DNA from: Archegozetes longisetosus
Taxonomy: Eukaryota > Arthropoda > Arachnida > Sarcoptiformes > Trhypochthoniidae
Direction: 5' to 3'
NCBI GenBank assembly: GCA_018873245.2
Contig: JAEMBT020000003.1
Location: 6,591,843-6,655,842, forward strand
DNA: 64,000 bases
Each line of letters opens with the position of its first letter. Within the stretch, counting starts at the first letter, position 1. This document shows positions 41,485 through 61,000 of this stretch, in pieces. Made by a program: the position numbers and the translations under genes. The notes beneath the pieces are model-generated. The model made no database searches. It was not told the origin of the DNA and saw only the letters and a program-made list of their open reading frames with translations.

Positions 41485-44400
41485 TTTAACTCTACTACTA
41501 GTATGTGTCAGCTATATGTTGGTTGAGCCATAGAGTCAAAGCTAGATCAGCAATAAGTTAGAGCTAAGAAATGTGAGCTGAAACTCAAAGCTAAGTCAGA
41601 GCTAAAGTTATATTACTTTATTTCTTAAAGTGAAAGCTGGCGCACACATCACATCACTGGTGAGCCATTGAAATAAATGACTTTGAGATTATGCGAGGAA
41701 TTTCATGGATGAATCAATCTTGTTTACGTCAAGTTTAAGAAAACTTTAATTACATCAATGCGGAGCTCAAGTCATTAACAAAATGAACGAATCAAGGCAT
41801 AAGGCATTGAGCAATGAGCGAGACAATAGATGATTCTTTACAGAATGTATGAAACTATAATGTATCACAACTTGTGCACAAATGAATACAACGCATACTC
41901 ACATCCATTCGTGATAAGCTTTGCATAGTTTTGGCTTTACTTTCTCTAATCAAAAATGCAAACTCTTTTCAACTCTAATTTATTTTGTAGTAACTTTTTT
42001 ACTATATAATGTATAAATATTAAAGTTTGCCCAAACTTTTGCACATCAGACAACAAACTATAAAATTGCCTCAACTTTCACATAGCAGGAACTAAACTAT
42101 AATTAAGGAAACGAGTAAACACCATTGAAAGCGTGCTTTTATTGCTAAAGTTTGTCTCGCATTTGGTTAAGTTTAATTCTGTGTAACTCTTTCGCATTTA
42201 GATATTAGCGAATTTGAGCAAAACACAAGGTTTGGCTCACGGCTCGATTGATTTTCATGGCTCAACAAATTTGAATCTCATTTTTATCAGCATTGATACA
42301 CTTGCAGCAGTAGCAGAAGCAACTTTAATATTAAGGCGTGAGAAACAGTTTTGGGCATAGCATTAATTTCAAACACGTAAGCCACTTTGGCTCAGCTCAT
42401 TTTTAGAGAATTTTTCATAAGAGAGAGGAGGAAGAGAAGCGTCAGAATCTGTACTTCTGACAAAAAGAGCAGTTCTCTCACACTCATAAATTACATGCTT
42501 TTCTCTGTTATTCTCGCTTTGAAGTTAGACCTGAATAACTTAGCGTTACATACAGTTGAAGCTGTACTACGTCTTAGCTTTGGGGACACATGAGATCTAC
42601 TAAAGGCATATATTGTAGAGTATATACAGCTTATAGTCTGTAGAGACGTCACACTGAATCTAATGGAATTCAGAATGTATAATACAATCAAGTGATAAAG
42701 TTTAGCACAATGTATAGGATATAGATTGCGCTGCATTAATGATTTGCGATCACAAGATAATAAATGTTTGGCTATGAATTATGTTTTGCTAGTGCGACAC
42801 TAGTGCACAATCGTTTGTTATAATAATGGAAACCGTTCTATCTTTCGACTCACTGATGAAAATAAATTTGACAACTGGGACCCAAAAAGACCAGAGACAC
42901 TTCTTTTACTTGATTCATCAATCAAAAGTTGCAATCAAGGATAGACTTCTTCCCTTAAATCCGTTGTCTTTGCACACGAGGGGCAACTTTACAGAAATAT
43001 TGCAATTTCTCATGAGAACATAATTTCACTGCTTTCATGCTTTCATTTTGATTAGATCACTAAAATGATGCTTTTCTATATCTAGTGGTGTAGTGTTTGC
43101 CGGTCGGCTACTACTGTATACTACTGTATAATAACATATAAGTTTACAATAGATTGCATAAACATTTGTTAAGATGGCATACATAACATGCATGGCATAT
43201 ATGGCCACCTGTGCTCAATACTATTCAATATTATTTTAGATAAACGATAACTCCAAACATCTTCTTATACTAGTACTAAAAAACAATCTAAACAACATAA
43301 CTATTGCGATAACTTATCTCAAGAAATATGACTATAATTTTATTGAAAGCTTTCCAAATAAAAATATCTTTTAATCTTATCTTTTTAATTGAAGCATTAA
43401 TTTTCTTTTCTAAACTACTACTGTTTTAAATTTGAATCAAAAACAAAAACAAAGAAAACAAAAACTAAAAATAAAATATAGATACTATCAGAAAAAGAAG
43501 ATTCTGTCATATAATATTCACAGAATGTTTAGCTCAATATTTAATTTGATTATTTAGTTTTGCAGAGTAAGGGATAAGTTATGCTGATTTGGTGCTTAAT
43601 TTGAAAAATATATGAGACCAAAATTATTAAGATAAAATTGTTGTCTAAGTTTGATATTCAACTTTATCCATTAATAAGAAGACATAATTAAATTAGTTTA
43701 AGTCTTTTCTGTTTCATTCCTAAGCAGAATCTTGAATAAATGAATGCTGCAATTATTATAGCCATAGCTCTACAGCAAAACCACTGGAATCGCATTACTT
43801 TTTACATTAATTTGAGAGAAGCACACATGAGAAATTTATGCCGTATCACAAGATGCCTTAACTGAGAGAACCACTCACTATCAGCCATAATTCATCCCAA
43901 CTTACTTGCTTTCGGGATACATTTGCGCGATTGTTCATTATCTTCTTCTTCTTCTTCACTCATGCAATTCAAGCGCAACTCGAGCTATCATTTCTTCTCA
44001 ACTCTCACTAAGTAAGTCTAAAATTCAAAGTAAAGAAATTTTATTCAAAAAGTTAACAAATTCAATAGTGCATGCATTTGATAAAACATACCATCGGATA
44101 CATGTTTTATAAGTTAATACAAAGTCATGCCATTAGAGTATAACACAGTACAAGCCATGTATCAATTTGAGTGAACCTAATGCGGCCATTCGGTAGAAAC
44201 AAGAGTCATCACATTGTGATAATAATCATCATCATCTTCACTGCTGAGATGTCAACAGGTCTCTAATTCTCTCTGACATTTTCCTATAACTTTTGAGTGG
44301 TGTCAATGGACTTCAATGGCAATGATCATAACTGGAAAAAAACTTTTAATACTCCATTTCTTATATATTTACTTTCTTTCCGATTGCATAGCATTAGTCA

Positions 44401-46076
44401 ACTTCATATAGACTTAATCATCTATTCCTCTTCTGTTTATTTGGAATAGTGTAGCACTGAATATATTCTAACACCGAAAATACCCTAATCTTTGTTACTG
44501 TTAGAATAAATTGAAAGTTTCAGAAGAATTAAAATGTCGGTTGTTTTGTTGTTCGAACTATACTCATACTTCGTTTAAAATTCTACTGATCTATAACTCA
44601 AATTAATCTTCAGAATTAATTTTGGTCTACTTATAATTATAATCAATCTTGAATCTTCAATTATTAGCTAAATAACTATTTTAGAAACGAGTTTTGTTCA
44701 TTATTACCTCATATATTCTGTCAATTTTGGGCTGTTTTAGAGTTAGAACGCGAATAAAAAAGCGAATCTCGATTTGTTTAAAGCCATTTAATTTATATGA
44801 ATTATACATATCAAAGAAAAATGTATTTCATATAGAATTTTGATACTTTTAGTAAAGCCTTTTATTCTAGTGGTCAAAGCCTATCAGATACGAGCTCAGT
44901 AGTGATAGAAATGTGAATTCCTGAATTGAAATATGATAAGAAATACTACTCTGGACTGAATCAAGGAATGGCATACATTTATTTATGTGAATTTTATTAA
45001 TAATTCTAATGATAACCTTTATTAAAGTTGATTTATCTATTTATTATGACAATAATGGATGAGTTGTAGCGCGACAATAGCTGAAACACTGATAGAGAGC
45101 GAGTCCACTATTGATAAAGTTTAATGACAGTAATGACAAAATTAATGCGATAAATATTTCTAACGGATATGGTTTTAGTGGAGAACTGGTATAAGTACTG
45201 AATGTGACTTACTTTCGGTGATAAATCCAAATGATTATCTTCTCTCAAGTCTTGTATTGGAGCCAACACTACATCGACACCAACGACGACAAAAACAACA
45301 AGAAAGAGGTCTAATGACGGCTACGCTCTTTTCAAATATAACTTATTCGCTTTTAGCAAAGCAATAATTTGTCATTTTTAATGAATCGAAATGTATTGCT
45401 CGCCATTCATTATATTAATGCTATCCATTAACTTAAAATTATAGCGATTTAATTGCTTAAATGTGTTACTAGTTTTAAATTTTGAAACAGTCGTTGCTAA
45501 CTATAATATTAAGAAAATTGTGTTAAAATCTGTGAAATTTATGCCTCTCTCAAAACAGACATATATGTCCGCATAACATATAATTTGATATATAAGTTGC
45601 ACAAAATTACTTTAGACATGAAATAATAGTATCAATGCATCACCTCATCTACAGTTGTCTCATTAAACGTTAAATATAGTGCAATAATCTGTTTTTCTTT
45701 GCATCTGTTTTTCTTTGCATAGGCTTTTTATTATTTGAAACCCTCTAAAACGTATCAATTTTAAGCAAACATTGCTTATGTAAGGCGAGCGGCGATAGTC
45801 TACTAGCAGTACCGAAACATACAATAATATTGAATTGTTATTCAATTTGATGACATTTTTCTCCGCCTACTATTAACTATTAAATGTTTTAGAAAAGGGA
45901 GAAAATAGTTTTAAATGATCAACTTTCTATCTGAAGCAGTTATTATTTAAACGACAAAACAATAGTCGAAATGGTAGCACTAAAAGTTACCTTATCATAC
46001 ATTTTATAGGGTCAAAATTGTCAGCTTCACAATCATGTCGGCATTAGAGCCAATACAGTCTTCATTGGCTTCTATA

Positions 46077-46087
46077 GTGTGTGTGTA

Positions 46088-46123
<36 letters not shown>
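46077..46123. repeat. (GT)n microsatellite
   Basis: About 22 GT units with two TATG-type interruptions, about 1.2 kb downstream of the Antp stop codon. Confidence 0.93.
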
Positions 46124-46125
<2 letters not shown>

Positions 46126-47239
46126 TTGCTCTGTATGCCATTCACTTGATTCTATGCCTACACTAACTCATGAGAGCAAAGCTATATTTTAAACCTTAAA
46201 TTATAATCCTTTGCACAGTACTAGTCATACTAAATATCAATGTTTCAGTAGTGAAAATTCATTTGAATGTATGAATGTATGCATTATAATCATGATTATT
46301 ATACATAAAAGCGTTGATAATAAAAGTTAAAAACAACAAACTTTGGCTCACATAGTTTTACACTCACTTTTATAAACTGTAATTAATAAGACCACAGATT
46401 ACATCAATTATAGAAATTATAACATGCTGTCAATAATACATCTCATATCTCATACAATTACAGTGCCTTCAAAAATGAGATAAACCCCTGAAAGTTGAGC
46501 ACAATTTTGCCAAATATTAGTTGATAACAACCACCATTCAGTCATTGGTATTTTAAATATAAACATAGAGAGCAAACTTGAATGTATTTCAGATGTTCGA
46601 AAACTACAGACTCTGATTGTACGGCAGATTAAAACTTATATTTAATCAATATATTTATAACTTATATATTTATATATATATGCACAAAATGGACTGCACT
46701 GTTACTCAAGTAATCTAATACTACACCGAATAGATTGTAGTCAAAATGTTATTTACTATCGGCTACAAGTTATGGTATGTGCTATGAGGCAGTCTTAGAC
46801 TGTTTAAAAGTATTTTAAGCTAAAGAATCATCAAAATAACAAGAAAAAAGTGCATTTACAATACATGGCAAAGAATGCAAATAGATTTTGACCTAAACCC
46901 TAGAAATAGTAAAGTTTTGGTGGTTGTATTGTAAAAGTAAAGTTTGAACCTTTTTACAACCTTAATTGCACCTACCAATAAAACTATCCCCTCTAACAGT
47001 TTTAAAAAACAGTCGAACAGTGAACAGTCACGGCTAATATATCGTATGTGACAGAGAGGAGGAGATCAACTCATTCTTGTCCATAGAGTCAATGACAGAG
47101 TGAGACAGATAACTGTGTACTGATCCTAAACAGCTTTTGTCTCATTCCCATCATTTTACTCACTCTTTCTCTGCCTTTCGGTCATACGATTAGATTCACT
47201 TAAGATTATATCAAATATTTTGTACATGATTTCAATAGT

Positions 47240-47279
47240 ATATTATTATTATTATCATTATCATCATTATTATTATAAT
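47240..47279. repeat. ATT/ATC trinucleotide array
   Basis: A mixed ATT and ATC run begins about 85 nt beyond the Antp stop, so it is probably in the 3' UTR. Confidence 0.88.
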
Positions 47280-47365
47280 TTATATACAACAGTACGAATA
47301 ATGTGGTGTATCATCAATGAATCAGCTAAGAGAGCTATGTTTTAGCTGTGCTATTGTGCTGATAG

Positions 47366-53248
<5,883 letters not shown>

Positions 53249-53444
53249 TTTGTTGTTATAGTAAGTGTCAGTCTATTTTTCGGCTCAACCTGTTTTATAA
53301 ACAAATAAAAATTTATTAGTCCTTTTATTTATTTATTTCTTTTTTAACTCTTCCAAGAATTGCCAGTACTTTTGCATCTGAAGAGTGATTCAGTGTGTCG
53401 CATATAACGGAAGTCACTGTTTTAAGTGCAATAAAACTTAACGG

Positions 53445-53452
53445 TTTTTATA
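53445..53452 (-). promoter_or_regulatory. Possible Antp core promoter (TATA)
   Basis: The minus strand reads TATAAAAA about 200 nt upstream of the Antp ATG. About 34 nt downstream is ACAGTG (53420-53415), close to the arthropod initiator consensus TCAGT. This would give a leader of about 170 nt with two short upstream ATGs. A possible splice acceptor, ATAAAACAG, ends near 53291, so a distal promoter with a spliced leader is also possible; Drosophila Antp is known to use two promoters. Confidence 0.33.
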
Positions 53453-54771
53453 ACCCTGTCTCGACTGACCACAGGCACAGTCACACTAAATATTGGCACA
53501 GCTCTAGAATGGCAATATTTTTGGTAGAAACTGAGCATTTTTTACGCTTAAGTTAATTTGGTATTTTCAGAGTTTGGAATAGAGTAAAATGTGGTTCAGA
53601 TATTTCAATTATAAGTAGAAATTTTTTGGTTTGCTTCTTGGCATGTAAGTAAGAAGTATGTGAGGCCTTACATTTGAAGAGGATCTGATTTTTTGTCTGA
53701 GAATAAGTGAGCGGTAATATATCAAAGTTAGATTCAGCCGCAGGAAACAAAGCAGTTGTACATTTCTGGATCGTCAATCTTGTCCCATGTGGCACTTTCA
53801 TCATTGAGTAATACAGTTGAGAAATGCTCTATCGCATCAAAAGGCAGAACAAGGCCTCAGCTCAATTCTCGCTTACCGGTAGTCACAAAATAACATCACC
53901 AAAAATGCGATTCTAAGCACTATTTCTAGCTATTTCTTGTTTCTGAATAATTTTCAGATTAAAAATCAAGGACTAAACCTTTTTAAGAATACTTAGATTG
54001 AGTGGCCTCCAATTATAAGGCTTTTTCCAAATAATCTAATCATTAACCCCAATGTCTCACAGATAAGACTTCTTTTGGTTTTCTTAACACAACTGCAAGC
54101 AATTGGGTTTTCAAGTTTGGAGCAGTCTTTAGAAGAGAGCTCTTACAATCATAAAACAATTCGAGGCGCGTTCAGGCATTTCGTGTCGCTCTGTATTTGA
54201 CATCTCTCTCTGTCTTTTTTTCTCTTATCCCTAATCTTTCTGTTCTTATTCTAAACAAAAACAATTGGGGTTCGGTAAAAAAGACAGAAACAGTGAGAGC
54301 GGCCTCGAGTTCTAGGAAAATAGAAAGGGCTCCGATTGTAAAACATTTACATTTGCGGCAAACAGGCCCTCATTTGTGCTTATGTAAGAATAGAAAAGAG
54401 GCTCAAACATGAAAGAGAGCTAAAGAAGCCGATAGTTTTTCCAAAGATAGTTACTGCAACTTATATACATTGACAAACATCAACATTCGACTAATACATA
54501 TGATATGATGCATTATAACATATTTTCTATAACTATTATTAATTTTGATTTACTCTAAAGTCAATTATGTCAAAATTATGCAAATTTATCAAACAATTTT
54601 TGTTAAACTTCTGAAGAAACTCTTTTCGAGAAAATTGTTAATATGTTCCAACGTAATAAATGGCACTTTTTATGTTTGAAGAAATATTAATATGAGTTTT
54701 TTATGAGTTTGTAGTAAAATGTCAAAAACCTGAATGAATGAGAAGAAAGTTAGAGAAATAGAGAGCGATAG

Positions 54772-54776
<5 letters not shown>

Positions 54777-54828
<52 letters not shown>
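54777..54828. repeat. (GA)n microsatellite upstream of Antp
   Basis: About 26 GA units, 1.5 kb upstream of the Antp start, in a GA-rich neighbourhood. Confidence 0.95.
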
Positions 54829-54831
<3 letters not shown>

Positions 54832-55686
54832 TGCAATTGCCTCATAAATTAGTTAAATGGGAAAAAGTGAGTTTATAGTACATGCATAAGAGGATAACCC
54901 ATAGAGTTAGTATTGGGCACTAGAATACAACTGAAATCGATGCGAGCTGCTATAGATATATTGCTTATGTATCGCTTACCTGCACTTCAAAAGAATTATA
55001 TCATAATGAAACATCACGTCCATCGGGAAATAAGTTTAGAATATTTAACAGTAATGTTTTATGTAATTTGAAAAATTATATTTTCTTTATCTTATACTAT
55101 CATTAATTCACTTAATAAATCAATTCTCTAATTGTCAAACAACACATTTCTTTTTTAAATTAAGTTTAATGGCTTTGAAGGATATAATGCATAAATAAAA
55201 GAAATTTTACGACATCAAACTTTGAATCTCGGCTTCAGAGAAAGCCGGCGTTAAGGCGAAAAAGGATCATCTCTTATGATGCATTATAGACGTCATGATT
55301 AGGGGCCAATCCTTGCCAGAGTCGAACAGACCCAACCCTTGGAATTTTGGCAGATATTAATGAGATATAATAAAGGACGAGATGAGCGTTATATTTGGGC
55401 ACAAAAATGCACAGTATAAGATCCCGAATACTAATTACAATGTCTCACAGCATGTGAAAAACAAAGAACTACTAAATAATATGCACGAAAGAACAGCAAA
55501 TGAGCAGTTTAGATATTAATGCAAATGTTACTAATAAATGATAACTTTCTCTATAACATGTCACCACAGCTCAAATCATGATACCATTGATTATGATAAA
55601 GAGCACTTTGGTTTAGCTATTTCTCATGCCTTCTAACATAGCCCAACGTCTTCATTAGCATTTATGTTTTGTCTGCTCCTTAAATA

Positions 55687-55705
55687 ATATATATATATAT
55701 ATATA
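55687..55705. repeat. (AT)n microsatellite
   Basis: About nine AT units. Confidence 0.85.
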
Positions 55706-58050
55706 GACAGTGCTAGAGTACGACCGAACAGAGAGCATTAGAACAGACCAAACAGAAGACAGATAGGGACCCGAACAGGGATGGCTTCGATGGCATTCGC
55801 ATTTTAGACATTTGATCAGATTTTAAGTCTGCGACAAGTCATGGCAGGTGTACTGAACTTAAAATTATTATTTTGGTTTAGCAAAAGATTGCACGATCAC
55901 GCCCTGAACACCATTGCAAGACTGAGTTTGAAGTGAAGCGGGACTGTATTATACGAAACAAGGGTGGAGAATATCTAGAATATTATATATTATGATGCTA
56001 CGAAGCTATGAGCTATGAAACTGCCAGAGTACATGAGTCTCCTTTCTTGGAGGCCTGTCTTCATTACCCAATTCTTAATTAATATGTAAATCAGGTTCAA
56101 ATGTCTATCAAACAATTATTTAAATTAAAACTGTTGTAGACTTTATTTAATAAGTTTTACTTATGTAGTTTATTTAATTTTTCAAACTGAGAAACGAAGA
56201 AAATTGAAAAAAATGATTAAAAAAATGATTAATACAAAGAAATATCAGAAGAAGATTCGAGCACAAACGATAGCTATTTAGAGTTGTATATCGAAAAAAT
56301 TTCTCAATCCTAATGCTTTAATAAACTTAATGCATAGTTGTGAGCACTGGCAAAGTATGGAATAATGTAAAAAAGCACTTCTGATGCATTTATCGTCATT
56401 CCAGCTTTTACTTAGTAATCATTTGATTGCTCGAAATGAGCCCAAAATAATAGGCGTATAATTGCTATTACATACTCCGAAGTAGTTTAGGGCATAAGAA
56501 GAAAAGGGAATCCTTGAGGTAACAAACTAAAGCAGCAACTGATAGATACGGAGTATAGTGCGTGACCTCAAACTAATGTAAGATTATATTATAATTTAAA
56601 ACTTATAAAAATTCATTTAGACAATCATAGAAAATTGTACGGCTTTAATCTGCAATGTTATTATGGGTTTGAATGCTATGAGAATGATTTGTGGATTCCT
56701 CTGACAGCATATACTATATATTAAAATTGTTGTTGCAGTTGGATTTATATATTTGCAGGAAAAAGACACAAACCATTTCATATGACAAAACCAGTGCAAG
56801 AGAAGCAGCACAGCATTCATGCTTGTTTCATGTTACCGAAATAAATCTTCAACTTGGCTTCAGCACCAAGTTCTCAGGATAGTCTTATTGGACTGTTACA
56901 GTTGGAGCATTACTGAAAGACTGGTACAGTTTTAGCATTGCTTCAATATGTGGCGATAGGGGATAATGCACTAATTGTCAGGCTGACACTTCTTCATTCA
57001 GACAACTAAGTTATATACATATGAACGACATATATATGTTGTATTATAAGTAATATATTTATATATATTGCATTTATGAGGTGTTTACAAGACTATTATG
57101 ATTTTTATCACTTGCAATTCATAATAAAGCAATTTGAATTCTATGAGTCTGATGGGCGCTACAAGTGCCGCACTTTAGGTTTACTGCATAACACTATGGG
57201 TGCAATATAATCATATGTAATGTATGATCTAGTCATATAAAACTTTAAGTCACAACTCAACTCGCTCTCATCATAATCTCTATAAGATGAATAGAAATAA
57301 TCATACGCACAATCGTTGATCACATTCTAAAGCTGAATTGCTTGTTCGGCTTTGAGATGGTTCTTACAGCTTAAATGCTCGTATTATTATTAGATGCTGA
57401 TTAACGAGTCTGTTTCGAGAAGGCGATCAAATTTTTTACTACCAAACTATAGAAACTCTATTAAAATAATGTGATAAATGTTGTATCAAATTTATATGTA
57501 TGTATTTTTAATCTAAATTTATATTTAAACTGTCGATAAGACTTTTGCCGTTTGAAAATTTATGTTCAAAATATTTTGTTTAAACCAATTAATATAATTT
57601 GGAAAAGAGTAACACTCGTTCTGAGAAAACATGATTACACTGTTGGCAAAATTAAACCAGAAATTATGGTATCGTAAACTCGCAAATTTATACTTTAATG
57701 GTTTATAAAAATTAAGATACAATAATGGAATGATAGTTTAGTTTAGAGTAGTTGCTCACCTGAATCAAAAGCTGATAAAATTTGTTGTGTTATTAGTTGA
57801 GCATTTAAAATAAGTCTCACTAGAGAAAGAGCATTTAGTCTCTTATAGACCATTTATAAATATGAACAGCTCATTTGCGTGATGTTCAAGAGTTAAAATG
57901 CATCAAAACATATACAGTATGAGAGACACAGACACACACATTGGCATAGCGTTCACTACATAAAACGCCATTCATTGAACACTCTCACTCACACTCACTG
58001 ACTATCTCTCAAATCTTTATGGCTGTTCGATTCTGATATTGAACGTTACA

Positions 58051-58086
<36 letters not shown>
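58051..58086. repeat. (ATT)n microsatellite
   Basis: About twelve uninterrupted ATT units, about 4.8 kb upstream of the Antp start. Confidence 0.95.
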
Positions 58087-61000
58087 AAAAAGATATAAAG
58101 CAAGTTGTGCACTCAACTCAAAACTTATATCGATTTAATTTCTAAATAACTATTGAACTATTGAAGTATAAACTGAAAGAAAGGAGCAGTGATTCTTCTG
58201 ATTAGAAGTTTAATTTGCATTAAAATAAGAAATGCGTGTTGTGCCGACCACATAAAACATAACTAAGGGATGTGCTGTCAAGAAGCACTTAAATCACGCT
58301 CTCTCAGTCTTTTGGCATATAAGTTAGCTATTGATGTTATCAAAGCCGTGCAAAATTGTCTGTTCCATTGCGAAGCGATCGCTTGCCCAGAGTTGCTAAA
58401 CTCCTCCTTATAAGTTGCATTTTTTCATGTATTCCGTCACAAGTGCACTGAAAAAGTATGAAAATACTTCTATGCTTTTTTGCTTTGGTCCTACACTTTT
58501 TAAAATAACATTTGCAACTACTTTTCTATCTGACTCAGCCTTTGCTTCAGTCTAATGAATGCACAAAATTGACATTTGGTAAAACTTTGGTATCTCATAC
58601 CAAAATCCAATGTTCACTAGCATTTAGTATTGCTGACTATTTCCAAAAAGATGCTGATCTTTTAAAAATATTTACTCGTAATGCGTTGTTTGCGAGTGAG
58701 CACAAAATTTAATGGCCAACAGAAAAGTCAGCATTCAATTCAGTGTATTGGGCCGGCATGAAATTTGTGCAGCGCGTCCTTTTATTTGCGTAAAGCGTCA
58801 ATACAATAGCATTCTGTATATACTTATATTCCCATTTTATAGAGAATTGAAATAATATGTATAAAAGAAGTATGAGTTGGATGCATAGTGTTTCTACTCT
58901 ATTCGTATATATTGCAAGTTGAGCTACAATATAATTTACGAGACTTTCCGATCTTACTAAATCAGACTCTGTCGCGGGTTATGGCACAAAAGCACCGCTC
59001 AACGTGGGAAGAGTACAGCAGCACATCAGGCACATCGTCATGATGATGATGAGATTGAATAACGAATCGGCCTGGGTATTCACATATTGCCAGCGGAATC
59101 TATTATTAAGCAAAAAGTTGTGCGCTTGCTGTAGCGCACTCTCATATAAGTTAAAGCTTTGCTTCGGGTTACAAAACACAACTAAACTCAAACTATTCTC
59201 TATATTATGTAAATTGTAATTAAATAAGTCTTGACTTGCATTTATTGTTTGAGGATTTATTTGATCACAAAATGTGTTATTGAATTAAATTCAGTAATCG
59301 GCAGCAAATAATTGACACTATTATTGAAATAAGTAATAGGTCTTTATTAAGAGACATGCATTACCTGTAATGCATGATTGCCTATGAAATATTAATGAGC
59401 AGTATTTCAAGATATATGACTCATCTGCAATCGATAGTAAAAAAAGATCGTTAGACAAAACTATATCTCTACTCTCCAAATGAAAGCTTTTCGCAAACAT
59501 TCTTCAACTTTTTCTTATTCATTTGCTATAGGGACGAAAAGGAAAAGTTATTTGAGTTCAAATTGGGTTTAGACTCAATTCGATGGGAACAGAAACTCAT
59601 TTTTTGCTTCTCATATTTTATGAATTTTGATTTATAAAGTTTCTCATATTTACATAATATGATAAATTTTCGTCTCAAGGGTGAACAAGCAGTCTGTGCT
59701 AGCACAAAAAATCACATTAGGATTAATTAATAATTATAAGTTAATAAATCTTTCAACAAAAATGATTGTTTATTTGCATTTTAATTGGACATAAAAACTG
59801 TTATTAAAAGGAAGCATTGATTAGTGAAAAATCAAAAAAGCCTGCATTTGAGTAAACAAGAAATTTAGTGGCCTGTCATTAATTTGTTCAACGATATGTA
59901 CTATATATTTGATGAAGTATTCATAAGTGTTTAATCTAATTTATAGGGATATGAAGAGTATCTTTATGAGCAACTTATTTGGTCGTATAACTGAGTGTAG
60001 TATAAGCTAATGCAAGATATATACAGTTAATTGGGGACTACCACTCGATTTTCTCATATAAATTAAACGACTAACTTGAATACTAGTAACAAAGATATGT
60101 GACATTTTAAATACTAATGTCTATTTAGTAGTTTATATCACATCAATAATAATGATAATAGTAATTATTTGTCTTCAAAACTGAATCACTCATTCGGATT
60201 AGCGTCAAGTCGTTTAAATCACCATAAGTGACAAAAAGTATATAAAAAGTTTAGATAACTTTTTTCTTAGGCTTTCTAACTGAACAAATTAATGCCACCA
60301 TAAAGCAATCATTAAAGCTATTTAGTCTTGTTGTGTAGTTTTGTTGATTGGCAAAATTAAGTGTATGTTTCAACAAATAAGGTAAAGCAAACGTTGATAG
60401 CCTTCTACGCCTTGTTCAACGTTTTTTGATAAATATTTTGACGGTATGAATATTAAAAATAAGTGCAGATATTAATAGATGTCATTGAATATTATACAAA
60501 AATCAATTACTCGCAGATAAGACAGTAATGCATGGATTGCTGTGATTTCTATCAAAATTTATTCAGTGCTTCTATTAACTTAGTTTGAACAGAAAATTTG
60601 GAGCCTCAAATTTTTAGACTCTCTCATTGTTAGTGAGAAAGTGTAGATTCATTTGCCAGAAGCTATTGGCTAGAAATGTTTGATGCATACAATTCAAACC
60701 ATGTGATACTTGTAGCGACCTCTGAAGCGTTTTATATGAGGGATAGTGACGATTAGGAATAGCGCTTGGGAAAGTTGGTGTGAAAATAACACAAAGTTTC
60801 AAATAACAAATAGAAACCAAATAATAAAATAGATGTAAAAACAAAACATAAAAGTATTTAGATTTGCAGACAGTATCACACGTATGGTTTATATAATGTG
60901 TTTACTCTCGGTCTACACAAACAATTGCAATGTTGGCGAAAAGGTTATACAAACAGAATCACAAACAGAATCTCTATAAAAAAAACGTTTCAGCAAAACA

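Larger units (their letters stand above)
41481..47365. other. Non-coding DNA downstream of Antp
   Basis: No gene is recognisable. The right part should hold the Antp 3' UTR. I found no canonical AATAAA on the minus strand in the 1.3 kb after the Antp stop; the nearest candidate is the variant ATTAAA at 46646-46641. The stretch also holds a GT microsatellite and an ATT/ATC array. Confidence 0.5.

Noticed and set aside
7398-42915. Recurring TGATTGAT Hox/Exd octamers (for example near 12005, 15145, 19408, 35571 and 42909)
   Set aside because: About five are expected by chance in 64 kb of such A+T-rich sequence, and I counted only slightly more. Single sites are not evidence of regulation.
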